A stretch of DNA of 64,000 nucleotides, from contig LUCM01003846.1 in NCBI GenBank assembly GCA_008360955.1, positions 110,374 to 174,373 on the forward strand, given 5' to 3'. A model generated the notes under the pieces. That model was not told where the DNA came from. It did not search any database and saw only the letters and a list, made by a program, of their open reading frames with translations. Both the position numbers and the translations under genes were made by a program. This DNA is from Fasciolopsis buskii (lineage: Eukaryota; Platyhelminthes; Trematoda; Plagiorchiida; Fasciolidae). Shown piece after piece: positions 51,271-62,704 of this stretch (position 1 is the stretch's first letter; the number at the start of each line of letters is the position of its first letter).

Positions 51271-53324
51271 AGCAAGGCACTGCGAAAGATAACCTGTGGC
51301 TCATCTCCCACTGTGTTGGGTTTCCATACTATTTTTCAGTCACAATGGCCACCAGAAGCCCCAAATTGTAGCCAACACAATACTCTCCAAAACACACCAA
51401 ATACCCACTGACAGCCCTACTCATAACAGGTAGCTCTAAACATGGCTGAAAAAATCCCCCAAAATGTTCTATTTTATCAGAATTCTTGGGAGTGCCGCAG
51501 AATGAATGGCTTTGGCGCTTTGCTTGGTGTGTATTTTCGCTTGATTTCTTTGCTTTTATTGCGCTATATTGACGCTCGCCTTTAAGGGGTCAGCGTGAAC
51601 CACGCGCGCATTCATATGTGACATCGGCTCTCGTTCTGAGTCTTTCGGATCGCATGTTTGAGGTTTGTTTTTGCCTTTTAATTGATTAGCTCAGTAATTC
51701 AGTATCGTGGAATTCACATAACAATTTTATTTTCGATTTGAAATTAACCTTTGACTACACATTGCTCAAACGCTGTTTACAGCAGATAGCCGAACCGCCC
51801 TTGAGTGCTTCGGCAGTTCCTTTTGGCAAGAATTTATGTTAGTCGATCTTTTTGTGGCCTCTAACGGCTAACAGCAGTGAAATGCAACATCTGCAGTTCA
51901 TCCCGTTTTAGTTAGCACGGATATCGCACATCATTTTTGCAACCACGCCTTGTTTAGGCCAACTTGTTTCCACTCCCCACCACGTCGCTTATTACAGCGC
52001 GAATTCCCTTAACAGTAATGCCAGCCTGGCCATGGAGAAGAGCTTTCGGGGTAGCGTATCAAAAACCACTCAGGTGCCGCGCCTGGTGCTCACCACAACT
52101 TCGGCAAACGTGGACGCAGATCAAAACGACCCATTGTTACTAACTCAGCCACCATAGAAGCATCGCTATCTGATCACCCCACGCAACGCAACACCAAACA
52201 ACAAACGAAAATTGAAACTCGTACTGCAAAGCAAACCGGCAGTGGCGTGACCAATTACTTCCTTGCCCTAAAATTCTTCCCTTCTGTCCGTCCACAAGCC
52301 AACCACTATAGTTGAGGCAAAACGTCGGAGACGTGGATCACCTTCGTCACCGCCGTTTGACCAAATGGAGTCAAGTTGAACAATATCTGGTACCTTGAGA
52401 GGCATGAAATTTACAGAACCAAAGCCAGTCACCCACAAAACCAGCTAGTACCCACAAGATATGGGGCCATATGTGGCCGCCCTGGCCCATAACCTTCAAT
52501 TTCTTCCTCCCAGGACACACTTCCCTCAGGATTTCGGAGCAGATTCGCCGCGAGTTCTGGCCCCCGCAACTGCAAATCAATCAATGCGTTTGGCCCTGCC
52601 CTGGTAAGAAGTTCTGCTATCAGTGAGGCTATGACCTTCACCTATCACCTTTTAGGCTTTCCACCGGCCATCACTAGGGAATGTCAAAAATGACCAATAT
52701 CTTATTTCAACCACAAAAGAGCCCATTTGCTCTGCACTGTTTAGTTATTCCCTCAGTTACATCTGTTCGCAAGAAAGTGTCTACTATGTCCCCCATCTTG
52801 ACCGATCCCCTTGCCCCCGCAAATGTCACGTCCGAGGTGATCAGTAGCACTGACGACAATGCCTTCACCGGCGGTCCAAACGCCGTCCCCATTTCAATTC
52901 AGGGCTATCTACTTCCCCCTACGTCCAACCTCGCTACCACTGATCGTTCCTCTTTAGGCACTTTTAAGCACCTACCCCTGTCTTCTTCTCACCTTGGTAT
53001 CCCAAGACTTAATTCCAGCCTTTCCAGGGTGGTCCCACTTGGTTTGCTCTGCATAGGCGGTTTCTATCTCCAGATATCAGTCATTTCAAAAATATCGCCA
53101 AACTCAGCGTGATAGAGATTGCCTCGTCTGTGCCCACCGTTCAAAACCGGTCCTGTTGTGCAAGACACCCGGCTAACTTGAATACATTGTGTCCTATGGC
53201 TTTTGATAGGCGTTAATGGAGAAACCCTTTAGTGGTGGCACAGTTCGCCTACCAGCTTCTTGTCAGAATTATTTTCTACACATAACTGGCGTAATTAACC
53301 GCACCTGCATCTTGCCAGATCCCA
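51271..53324. other. No recognised gene
   Basis: Frames at 52429-52641 (minus) and 52681-53112 (plus, 143 codons, Ser/Pro/Thr-rich) were examined. The latter precedes a LINE endonuclease on the same strand and might be its upstream part, but I see no motif in it. The rest is featureless. Confidence 0.42.
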
Positions 53325-53560
53325 AGCCGTGGCGGGAGACTTTAATGTTCCGGGCAATAATTGGCCCGCATTCACTGCCCTAGTTGCTCATTTCAAACTG
53401 TTCCTAGCGTTCACCGGGGACAGTGTATAAAGCACGTAATTGATCCGACGAGAAACCGAAATTCTTGGAATCTAACTTTCCCGTTAGGTTTAATGCAGGT
53501 CCACATGCCCACTGGAAGCAGTTTTCTAAGATGCGGTAATCTACTGCCTGCTGGACATTC
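53325..53560 (+). mobile_element. LINE endonuclease fragment
   Basis: VAGDFNVPGNNWPAFTALV (about 53329-53385) is a clean APE-endonuclease GDFN-x-P motif. After a frameshift, IKHVIDPTRNRNSWNLTF follows near 53425-53480 (consensus xxHVxxPTRxxNxLDLxFT). The catalytic GDFN is intact, but frameshifts break the domain. It probably belongs to the same element as the RT piece at 54560-55075, with about 1 kb of decayed or inserted sequence between. Confidence 0.75.
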
Positions 53561-54329
53561 TCCCTGCCCTTCCAAATTTGCATTATTTCTCCATTCTTCG
53601 AGTCTTAAATTAAGAAAAATGGGGATCGCCTGCCAACTCCGATTCGCAGCTGTAGTTAGGACTCCCTTTTCTCCTCAAGTTAGGTGCGGACGGCAACTGA
53701 CAAGTCTTTTCAATCTGTGTAGCAGTGCTTAGATAGTATTTAGCCGGCTCGGACTCCCTCAATGCATATCAAATAGAACTGCCATGGCCGACTTGACAGC
53801 AAATTCGTCGGCCTTAGTGAAGGTCTCCGTAGAACGAAAGGCTTTCTCTCATATCTACTAATCAATTGCCTCCCAAAAGAACGAAAACTATGATAGGCTT
53901 TAGTAGTGCACCGCAAGAGCTGCGTGCTTTTAACCAGCCCAAATACAAGCAGCTCCGCGATTAGTAATACACTGAAGAGTCAGTCATTTGGAGCTCTACG
54001 CTATTCCTATCAAAACGATTACCTTTAAATACGCTTGGCTAATCTACCTCTGAAGAACCTCTGAGGAATTCCACAGCTATTTTGCCTCGTTCAAAATGAA
54101 ATGACAGCGTCTCTCCAACGTTTCGTTCGCGGCCGATGAAACCGGAAACGTTCTCAAAGGCTTTTTTCTCTCCGAACGAATTGGCCTCCCTGCTGGCTAA
54201 AAAAAAGAGTCAGCCTTGGTACAGGCTCGTCATTTCCAGCTATCTCACTAGTTGCAGGGTGCTTCAATTCTGTCGGCCAACGTTTTCAACTTTTCTGTCT
54301 AACTCGGTGCTTATCGCTTCTGGCAGGAA
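53561..54329. other. Decayed LINE linker or unrelated sequence
   Basis: This lies between endonuclease and RT fragments on the same strand. No motif is readable. A plus frame at 54136-54369 has no family signature. Confidence 0.4.
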
Positions 54330-54545
54330 TTATTGTTATAATCCAATTTTGATCTTATCTTGCGCATGACTCTCGTATGTCTAGAAATATGCAAAAACAA
54401 ACAAGCCTGCCAAATTACTAGAGGTCGCTCTCACCCCCTGTCATTTCGATTTATATTGTCCATATTTCCTGTGCATCATCTATGCAAAAAATTGATCTTG
54501 CCTTGCGCATGCATCTCGGAAAGCGAGAAATATACATTATCATTA
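54330..54545 (+). repeat. Two tandem tails of the BEL-associated 3' unit (copy D)
   Basis: The closing segment occurs twice in the same direction. Near 54347-54405 it reads TTGATCTTATCTTGCGCATG, then ACTCTC, then AGAAATATGC. Near 54475-54545 it reads TTGATCTTGCCTTGCGCATG, then CATCTC, then AGAAATATACATTATCATTA. The second tail ends in an ATT/ATC run. Both match the last 60-80 bases of copies A-C. The pair sits between LINE endonuclease and RT pieces, so at least the second interrupts that LINE. Confidence 0.68.
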
Positions 54546-54559
54546 TCATCATCTTCACA

Positions 54560-55075
54560 CGCACGGAGGCTTCACCACTTGACCCAGCTAACTGTCGGCC
54601 TATCGGCCAAACACCAATTGTCCCCGGAACCAAGGAGAACCGAATTAATAAGCAAGTCGTGATGCATCTTGAAGTGAATAAGCTGGTATGCACTGGCCAA
54701 CATGGCTCCCCCCAAAAGAAATCTTCCTCTATGTGTATGACTGACTGCATTGGTGCAATCACAGTGGCTGCTGACGCCACAAAGTCGGTGATTGCAGTTA
54801 ATGTGCAAACAAGAAAAGCTTTGATATTGTTCCACCGTAGTCCAATAAAAAATATCAAATTTTATGGTTCCCCGTGATCCAATACTCTCATGGTTCTCGT
54901 CATATCTTCCGCCCAGAAATCAGTAGCACAGATGAACGGTTATGTCACCCTTACGGGTGGTTAACCAGCGGCCTATCCCAAGGCGGTGTTCTGGGACCAC
55001 TGCCGTTCATCTTGTACAGTGATGAAGTCTTCAAACTTCTAGAAAATGTGTTCTTATTCCCAAGGGTATAAAAAT
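54560..55075 (+). mobile_element. LINE reverse-transcriptase fragment
   Basis: The frame begins SPLDPANCRPIGQTPI (consensus LDPANYRPISLTxxxxK). It goes on through HLEVNKLVCTGQHGSPQKKS (the QHGFxxxRS block), TVAADATKSVIAVNVQTRKA (palm motif A; the catalytic aspartate after VNV is missing) and, in another frame, GWLTSGLSQGGVLGPLPFILYSDEV (GVPQGSVLGPLLFILYIDEV with changes). Motif C reads FPRV then stop in place of FADD. It is inactive and probably from the same element as the endonuclease at 53325-53560. Confidence 0.8.
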
Positions 55076-55714
55076 ATTATAAAACATTCAACCTAGGGAT
55101 TTGTCCAAAATATGCCAAAAAGCGACTGAATCCCAAAGAGTAGGTTAACAACCGGATGATGCAGTGCTCAGCAAAAAGACTGCGTTCTTTGCCACAGGTG
55201 AACGTTACTCACAGGTATGCTCTAAATCAAAATTCAAATCATCCGTTTTAGCTGTAAAACTTAAAACCGGAACCTAAAGCACTCCAGCAGCCACTAATTT
55301 CTGAGAAACGCACTTACCCTGATATCGAAAAGAAGTAAATAGGTTGCGTTGCTGCATAGAAATTTCAAGTTGAGCCGGATAAATCTGAACCTTTTCAATA
55401 AACGTCAGACCCATCGTGAAATATTTTCCCGTAATCCATTTCAAAATAAAGCTGCAATAGACTGGCGACTCTGAACTTTCAGAGAGCATTCAAGGAACAG
55501 CTAATAGGCATCTAGCCAAATCCGTATACTAAGGAACCGTGTGCACTGTTGAATCTTGATCATCTGCGGCCTCGGCAAACTAGAGAAAAATTGATATTTT
55601 CATGACACAACCCACCATATTATATCATCGCTCAACTCACCATTACGAAACCTTGGAAGCACTGTACAGCTGTTTTATCCATGTAAGGAATCATGAGCAG
55701 TGTATATCCACCGC
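55076..55714. other. No recognised gene
   Basis: The first 150 bases may be the RT C-terminus of the LINE to the left. A minus frame at 55274-55489 has no domain. Confidence 0.45.
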
Positions 55715-55784
55715 GCCCGAACTGGTGCGTGAACCCGAGAAGAATGATTCTGAGTCGAACGCCTTAGCTATTGAGCTATCGGGC
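55715..55784 (-). tRNA. tRNA-like sequence (pseudogene or SINE head)
   Basis: On the minus strand the 70 bases begin GCCCGAT and end TTCGGGC, which pair at six of seven acceptor positions. TAGCTCAATAGCTAAGG resembles an RNA polymerase III A box and D arm. CGGGTTCACG resembles a B box, but the T arm does not close properly (C after the loop is shifted). The anticodon stem is poor; taken at face value the loop CTCAGAA would give CAG. A functional tRNA is unlikely. The likelier readings are an old tRNA pseudogene or a tRNA-derived SINE head. Confidence 0.45.
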
Positions 55785-57945
55785 AGGCCCTAAACGGTTT
55801 GTTAAACTTCACCACTGATGATGTTATCTTTCAGTATTATTATTGCCCCCAAGAACCCTGGTTCAGTTCCTCATTTAAAAATGCATACTCATCATTCCCT
55901 CAATAAACTAAGCCCGTACTTCCGACCGAATCGTCAACACTAGTTGTTGAAACGAGGATTTACTTGTCAGATATTTTTCTTATGCAATTCTTTTCCTCAA
56001 CAGTTGCTTCTTTCAACATCATCAACCATCACGTTTAGAAACGAAGCTGATGACCGTACCAACCCTTATTTATGTTTACGGTCCCTACCTCTCACGGAAT
56101 CCACTGCACGATATTGGCTCAGCGTTCCAGCAGCCAAATCCGTAGGACCCTAAAAACCTAGATTTTTTTCGACAGCTCTAAGTGATACGGTAAAATGTTG
56201 CCGAATTCCATGGCGGGTATTACCATGAAAAATATCCTTTTATATCGGTTTTCTTATCCCTGAACCCCTTCCTTGGATATTTTTCTACTATTTACTTACC
56301 CTGATAGCTAATGGGATCTGGACTTTGTGTCGGGTACTACCGGGGCCAGTTACTTTCTTCGTACCCACTTCATCCCATGACAACTACTTTGAGGCTACCT
56401 TGCTCTTCCTCACACGATTTTCTTGAGTTTCACTGACTTTCTTTCTAGAATTTGGTCCATTCTTGAATCTCTAAGCATTCAGTCAATTTCCGTGATAAAA
56501 CACTGCCCATAAGACACGGAAAATCCAACTGGCTCAATCAACTAACACAGCAAACTGGCAGGTATTGACTAAAATTCGTTAAAGAAAGATTTTTCCCTGC
56601 TTTGTATGTTACCGGATCACATACGGCCCGTGCCCCACGGCAGAAGGACCATCCCCTGCAAACCTGCTTGCTTCCACTTTTGTTTATTTTAGTGTACACA
56701 ACGGAAACTTCTTATGACTGCGGCATGCATGCCGCAGCATTCCCGAATGTGCGCGAGGAAGACCAGCCGCAGCAGTTGCGAAGAATATAGGAAGCAGAAA
56801 ATCAAGACCAGGCGGGGGAACTATGGGAAGTATCACAATGGACCCAGTCATTCCTACCATAAGAAAAAGATTCTGTTGGGATTAGCTTTAGCACTAACAA
56901 AATCCAACTCAGGCTGTGAATGTGTGGGCCACGTTTGCCAGTAGATAGGCATTACTTTAGTCCAGACCTAATAACGCGAAAACAAAAACCCCTTGTCCCG
57001 AGGCTATGCATTTCATTGTGCTGCGGGTCTATTTGAGGCTTCATTTTCCAGCTCACCTTTTTCCACCCAACCCGTACCCAGGGCGCGTAATGACAAGTGG
57101 TACAACTGGCACCGGTTTTTTCTTATTTGATCAATTATGCCTGCAGAAACTAGTGGGTGGTACAACTAGCCATCATCCCTCCCGATTACAAAACAATGGT
57201 CTTCAACTTCTCACGCTCTTCCGCTTCCGCCTGCTTATGGCTTTTGGCGGCGAGTCATATTTTTTTACCAGGCCAGCTCTGCCGTCAGCGGTTCAACTAA
57301 TCCTGGCAGAAGATTTAGTGGCAGCTCCTAACCGTTCCCTGCCGTCGCCCTACAACCGACCGGTTCATCACAGTAACTTCACAAACATGGCAAAGAACTA
57401 CATTCGTTCTTTAACATCTGTGTTGCCCAATCTCAATCCAATGCAATCCATACCTGCCCAGATGTCAAACGTTGGCCGGGAACCACGATAAAAATAAGGA
57501 CCATGCAAACTAGGACTGATGGAGCCATGCATCTTTCAAACAATGAACTGCTGAAAGTTTCGCAACATATGTAGTCTGGGACTCGGTACATCTGCCCAAT
57601 TAAAGATTGCCATTTAGTCATTTAGTTTCGTTGGGACCGGGTGAGGCAAGTCACGTTCAGCACGTGCGCAATTCAACCTCCGTTAATGATTGCCTGGGAT
57701 ACTCACACACAGATGCGTTACTAAGTCCGGCAAAAATACATCGCCTGCTGCTATTACCGGAAAGGCGTACGTGCCCTCTTAACTGCCCAACCCTCGGTGC
57801 CACAAAAGGTCAAACCACAACATCAAAATTTGCAACATGGTGGACTTTCTTGTCAAGTGTATTGAATAACGGTTTTACTTCTTAGCAAGACTGTATTATA
57901 ATCCATTGCACCCTGTAGTGGAACTTGGATTCGTTCCTCCAGAGA
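55785..57945. other. No recognised gene; one 161-codon frame
   Basis: The longest frame, plus 57006-57491, encodes a hydrophobic then Ser/Pro/Asn-rich product with no family signature. Its length is near what chance gives in a window of this size. The other frames are shorter. The plus strand is pyrimidine-rich. Confidence 0.42.
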
Positions 57946-58190
57946 CGTTGTTTAACTGAACTTTGACTGTCAAGCGCGGTCGCCACTTGTGCGTTGCTCA
58001 CGCACGCACCGCTTGCAAGTTCCCGTCCAAAGATGCTCAACCTCCTACCGCTTCCGACTGTCTTCCCGTTGTACCGGTCAAGAGTCAGGGTTTCCAGTAT
58101 TGCAATCGTACGGAACCGAGTAAGAGTGAGGCACAAGTGGTCACAAAGGTTAAGGGCCAGCAAACGCAATACGAGATTCGCGGTAGGACA
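57946..58190 (+). repeat. Dispersed repeat X, copy 1
   Basis: About 230 bases align with the reverse complement of 62705-62932. Shared words include TTGTTTAAC, GTCAAGCGCGG, CGCCACTTGTG, TTGCTCACGCA, TTGTACCGGT, CAGGGTT and GCACAAGTGGTCACAAAG. By eye identity is about 75%. Frames on both copies translate similarly in more than one phase, so coding is not implied. The class is unknown; the second copy abuts a gypsy RT. Confidence 0.72.
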
Positions 58191-61100
58191 ATCCGTTCTA
58201 CAACCCCACGGTTCAGTTTGCCGTTAGCTTTGTATGTACGTAACGGGCATTCTTACTGGTTAAACCGTCTTCTTAAGCAAAACTTTAAAGTACTTCAACT
58301 TTCAAACAGTCTGCCACAGTATTGACTGCTTCCACATACCTTCACCTCCAGTATCACGTCGACTCATCAAAGCTGTCGAATTGGGCGGCTTTATTTACTT
58401 CACACTACGTGTCTTTTGCTTTGAAAAATTTCAAAGCGATATTTGTTTTTCTGGTGCCTTCTCTCGTCCCGGATTAAGTGTTCTGCCCGTAATAGAACAA
58501 ACTGGAATTTTGAGGGATTCTGTCATATCTCGGAATCTTCCATCGTCCTCCAGCTAGATTACGCTACTGCAGCATCCGTCCCTGATGCCATTAAAAAGGA
58601 ACCACTACAATCAGTCAGTAATAATTTTTCTCACTAAACCATGTATTACCCCAACAAACGCTTTGCTTTGCTTCGATTTTTGGCTCACAAGCTTTCCATG
58701 TGTATAAAATTGCAGAGGTTGATTATGCCTACAAGTGTGCTCCCTGATTAATCCGAATTTTTTCACCCGGTTTTCACCACCCCCAATTTGTCATCCTTTT
58801 GCAAAAATGTGCTCTTTCTTGGACTTAACACTTCAAAATGGGAACATATACATAATATTATTAAGCATTGCGAAGTGGGTCCTGTTTTCAGGCTGAACAG
58901 ACCCAGTAAATGTCAGATTGTCCATGTATGCCTGGCGGTGCAGTGTCTCACCGATTTCTCTTCCAAGTGTTCGCTTGATAACAGCCTTTTCGGGATTTTC
59001 TGTCTTAACTATTATTCTGACATTCCGAGACCATAAAGCCGCATAAACTGACTCAGTGCATCCCTTTCGGCATTGGTGTTCACCCTCTTCAAAAGTTCCT
59101 TAGAAGTCAAAACCACCTGAAATGTGCTGAACTGGGTGTGATCTTCGGAATTGGTGGCACGGTTGCTTCACCTGAACGGTTTTATCCCAAGCAATCACTT
59201 TCTTTAGCCTTAAAAACGTGGCTTAACTTCAGTGCTCACTACCTCCAAAAGAAATTGGCCAAATGGTGTGCTTTATTCCAATTTCGAGGGCCCGAGTCTC
59301 CCTGCGAATAATTAGTAGATCTCAGTTCTGGCTGGTCACTTGGATGTAGGGCCGAAATGGTGAGGAAGAGGGGCCGACGGAAGTTGCCCATCGTTACTCT
59401 CATTTTCAGGAGATCATTTGTCAAATATGCTTCTCCCAGGGCCTGAGATTTAATCAAAGATGGTGCCTACTGCTGAATAATGCAGCATTCCCAGCAAGAG
59501 TCAACATATTTGTGCAGACAATGTCACATGGCACTTACAGTGATCATGTTTGTCACTTTTTATTCTTTTGTACTCATCCTCAACAGTCATACAATTCAGA
59601 ACCTCCAAAGCCAGCTGCAACCGCAAACAGTATTCGCAGCTTACGTCATATATTCGGCAGCATTACAAATAATTAAAAAGAAGCCACCACTTGGCTTGGG
59701 GACGGAGCCCATCTGACTCTAAAAACGCAGTCGGAGACAACAACAAACCGTTTGTCGCGCCGGCCCAAATAGCGTGAATCCTTCGGCTCTTGTGCCAAGA
59801 TAGAGATACTCAAATTGCACTGACTGTTTTAGATGCCGATGATGTCCTTCCGGCATTTACGATGCCCCGCAATTCCGAGCCTGAGAGTAGACACACTTAG
59901 CCCTGAGTCAAAGGCCATTCAAGCCTTGTCGGAATTCCTTTTCCCATTAACTTATGGTACATTTATGTCAACTAATAATATCGTACCAGCCCAAGCCCCT
60001 TGAACTGGGGCATCTCAACAACCCGGAACTGTTAGTGAACCTGATCAAACATTTCCTTTCCGATTTATAACACACGAGATGGTTTCGATCCTCAAACATC
60101 TTTTGCCCTCTGTTGAATTACTTTTCTCCGACAAAGCCTGGGCAAACACCTGCCTCTTCACTGTCATTAAAAAACAGCACCGGTGAGGTCGAAGAATTCG
60201 CTGCATGTACCTGTCCTAGTTTCATGAAGACCCGGAACATGAATCCGGGTCGAGCAACGCAAACAAACCCAGTCTGTACTCGACTTGCCAGTCGACGTTT
60301 CTCGGAATTATATGAACCATTTGGTTCCGCTTACGATTCCGAGGATCCTCCCAATATTCCTCTTGCTAAAACCGAAGCCCATCCGCCCAGTGGGCTCGAC
60401 TCTCACTGCATGTTTGTTGTTCGCCTAAAGTCAGCATGGGGCCTGGGCTCTGTGGTTGTCAGATTCGAAGTTTATTTTTGGAGCAAGTAACATTTCGTAA
60501 GCTTCGGCAGAAATTTACATCCTCCGTCCTCGGCTGGTAGTCATTCCTTATTCAATATTCTGCTACGTCCCCTTCCAGATCACTTGAGGCTAATCCGGGT
60601 CAATCACCGCTTCTTTGAGAACGAATTTGTTGTGAAATCACTCTAGCTTTTGCATCTATCGCGACTGGTTTTATCTAGCGACCATATTCAGAGATATGCC
60701 AGTTATTCCCACATGCAAAACAAAATGAAAAGGCAACAACCCTAAGGTACCAAAGGTTCCTAGAAATTCAGAATACGATGTTCACGCAAACGACAGTATT
60801 ATTGAAAAAGGAGCTTCGGTCATTACTTGCTGGGTTCAATGTGGTACTAACACTAGACAGTGCTTGAGAAGCTTGAAATTCAACCGTCCACGAGCGTGGC
60901 ACTTAAAATTGAGTCTTTCAGCGGGCGGAAACCAACTGTTACCTTAGTGAAAGGGCAAACAACACTCACAACCCTGCAGCGTGGAACGAAAAAGAGACCA
61001 TAGAGCACGGGTAATGTAAGGTTGTGTAACAGTATAGAGCTCAAGGAGGTAACTGGGGGAAGCCTTGCGGAAATAAGTGACGTATTCTCAGGAATACCTC

Positions 61101-61372
61101 CAAAATTTTGTCCAGAAGATTGGAATGCCGCCAACGTCTCAAGATCTATTTCTCGCGGCTGATTATCAGTATTCTGTGAAGGAGATAAAACACCCGCCAC
61201 TGCCTCAAAGGTGCCGGAAACTTGTAGGATGCCACCCAAATATTGTGTAGCAAAACCCAAATGCTGCAGCGCATGCGGCGAATGATTGCCAGGTGGTTTA
61301 TGAAAAGCCTGAAAAAGAGGCTGGCTTTCGGTGAGGGCACTCCACTAGGACATGTTGAAAATGTTTTAGTTT
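58191..61372. other. 3.2 kb without a recognised gene
   Basis: Plus frames at 58443-58637, 58788-59036, 59480-59716 and 60113-60490 (125 codons) and a minus frame at 60880-61260 (126 codons) carry no domain I can name. No splice chain was built. The interval ends at the left border of the Penelope-like element. Confidence 0.45.
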
Positions 61373-61398
61373 CAAACGTTTGAAAAATCCCACAGAAC

Positions 61399-61598
61399 AC
61401 ATTGAGAACAACACAACGTGGTGAACAAGCTCATTATCAGTTATTCGTATTCATGCCAATATATAACACTAAATATGGTTTGGAGATGGTTCAAGGAAAA
61501 TTGTCGGTTTGCAGTCACATCAGTTCACAACTCTAAGAATGTGTCTGTGTGTATGTGTAATTAATCAATTTGTCACACTATATGGTTGTAGACCACTT
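61399..61598 (+). repeat. Left inverted terminal repeat of Penelope-like element
   Basis: This arm begins ACATTGAGAACAACACAACG and ends GTAGACCACTT. It pairs with 62186-62385 with about 95% identity; differences include a two-base change near 61422 and a cluster of three near 61578. The first five bases coincide with the reverse complement of the target-site word, so the true end may be 61404. Confidence 0.9.
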
Positions 61599-61612
61599 AA
61601 ATAAATAAAAAT

Positions 61613-62211
61613 ATGGAAAAACACGAAGTAAGACTAAAAGTAATAGGACCAATAAAGAAACCCGTTTACGTTCGTTTGCCTTCCAAAGGTGACACGGAAG
61701 CGGAAATTATCAAGCGCAGACTGTCAATTTCAATCAGTGGAACATTCTTTGCTGCACAGTTAAAAACTGTATTCACATCCAAACCGATCATGTGTTTCCA
61801 ACTAAATGACAGACTGTCAGATTCTGCAGCCTCATTCTGTGTGTATTCATTCACCTGCTCCTGTGGGACCAGCTATATTGGCCGCACGACCAGGCGCTTG
61901 ACGATCGCGTTCGTGAACACCACCCGGCTTGGTTGAGCACAAGAACAATTAAGGCAATCACTAGCGCAGTGTGTTCACACCTTGTCGAGTCAAACCACTC
62001 AGTGAACGTGACAAGTGCTTTTCGCACCATCTACAAAGTTAGGAGCGGACAATCAAGAACTGTCAAGTGTCGCATCTTGAACACAACCAAAGCCGTATCC
62101 ATCCCTTTGTGTAACCCCCTCTATGCGCTCAGAAACAATTTGTCCAGACTCTTAAACTTCCCTGGCCCACTTGTCATTATCCGACAAGTGGTCTACAACC
62201 TGATCGTGTGA
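61613..62211 (+). pseudogene. GIY-YIG endonuclease part of Penelope-like protein, frameshifted
   Basis: The first frame (to 61936) carries LPSKGDTEAEIIKRRL, AQLKTVFTS and FTCSCGTSYIGRTTRRL at about 61850-61900, the C-x-C-G...Y-I-G heart of GIY-YIG nucleases of Penelope elements. A lost base near 61896 shifts the frame. The correct reading then continues as DRVREHHPAW (the R-x-x-EH element), SHLVESNHS (a metal-binding-like His pair) and on to a stop at 62211 inside the right inverted arm. The nuclease nicks target DNA for insertion. Apart from the single frameshift the domain is well kept. The Met at 61613 is only the first in the open frame and is not a true start, because the RT portion should precede it. 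Confidence 0.83.
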
Positions 62212-62385
62212 CAAATTGATTAATTACACATACACACAGACACATTCTTAGAGTTGTGAACTGATGTGACTGCAAACCGACAATTTCCCTTGAACCATCT
62301 CCAAACCATATTTAATGTTATGTATTGGCATGAATACGAATAACTGAAAATGAGCTTGTTTGCCACGTTGTGTTGTTCTCAATGT
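62186..62385 (-). repeat. Right inverted terminal repeat of Penelope-like element
   Basis: This is the reverse complement of the left arm. The element's coding frame runs about 26 bases into it and stops at 62211, so this arm represents the natural 3' end and the left arm is the inverted copy. Confidence 0.9.
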
Positions 62386-62393
62386 TTTAGTTT

Positions 62394-62704
62394 GTCAAGG
62401 ACGAGGGTGTGCAAAGATTTATTGCCCTACTCTTCGGTGTGGCGACGGTTTTCGCTTCGTGGACATGGCACGGTATTTGTAAACGGAAGAAGTAGTGCAA
62501 GCCAAACGTGCCGAAAACTACCTATAAGAAAAACAGCCAGTAAGGAGCAACACAATTTCAACTCGCAAGCACACTAGGAATACACCGGATATTTAAACGT
62601 GACAAAAAAGGCAAACTAGTCGTCCGCAAAAAGGAATAGAGACTCACGTGACCAGTTAATCACGTCGGGCTCAACAGTTTGTGAAACCGAGTTTCGTAAG
62701 ACAA
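62394..62704. other. Short spacer, nothing recognised
   Basis: Unique-looking sequence between the Penelope-like element and repeat X copy 2. A plus frame at 62350-62577 starts inside the element and has no domain. Confidence 0.5.

Larger units (their letters stand above)
61373..62380 (+). mobile_element. Penelope-like element with inverted terminal repeats
   Basis: A roughly 1-kb insertion has inverted arms at 61399-61598 and 62186-62385 that differ at about 9 of 200 positions. The word AATGTTTTAGTTT occurs at 61360-61372 and 62381-62393 and fits a 13-bp target-site duplication. With that duplication the left end carries about 26 extra bases outside the arm. The 587-bp core encodes the C-terminus of a Penelope-type protein. 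Penelope elements join an RT to a GIY-YIG nuclease and often carry inverted LTR-like ends. The RT is absent, so this is a 5'-truncated copy; it is the youngest-looking element in the window. Confidence 0.86.

Noticed and set aside
57006..57491. 161-codon plus-strand open frame
   Set aside because: It has no domain signature, no splice context and no conserved partner. A frame of this length is expected once or twice by chance in 64 kb read six ways.
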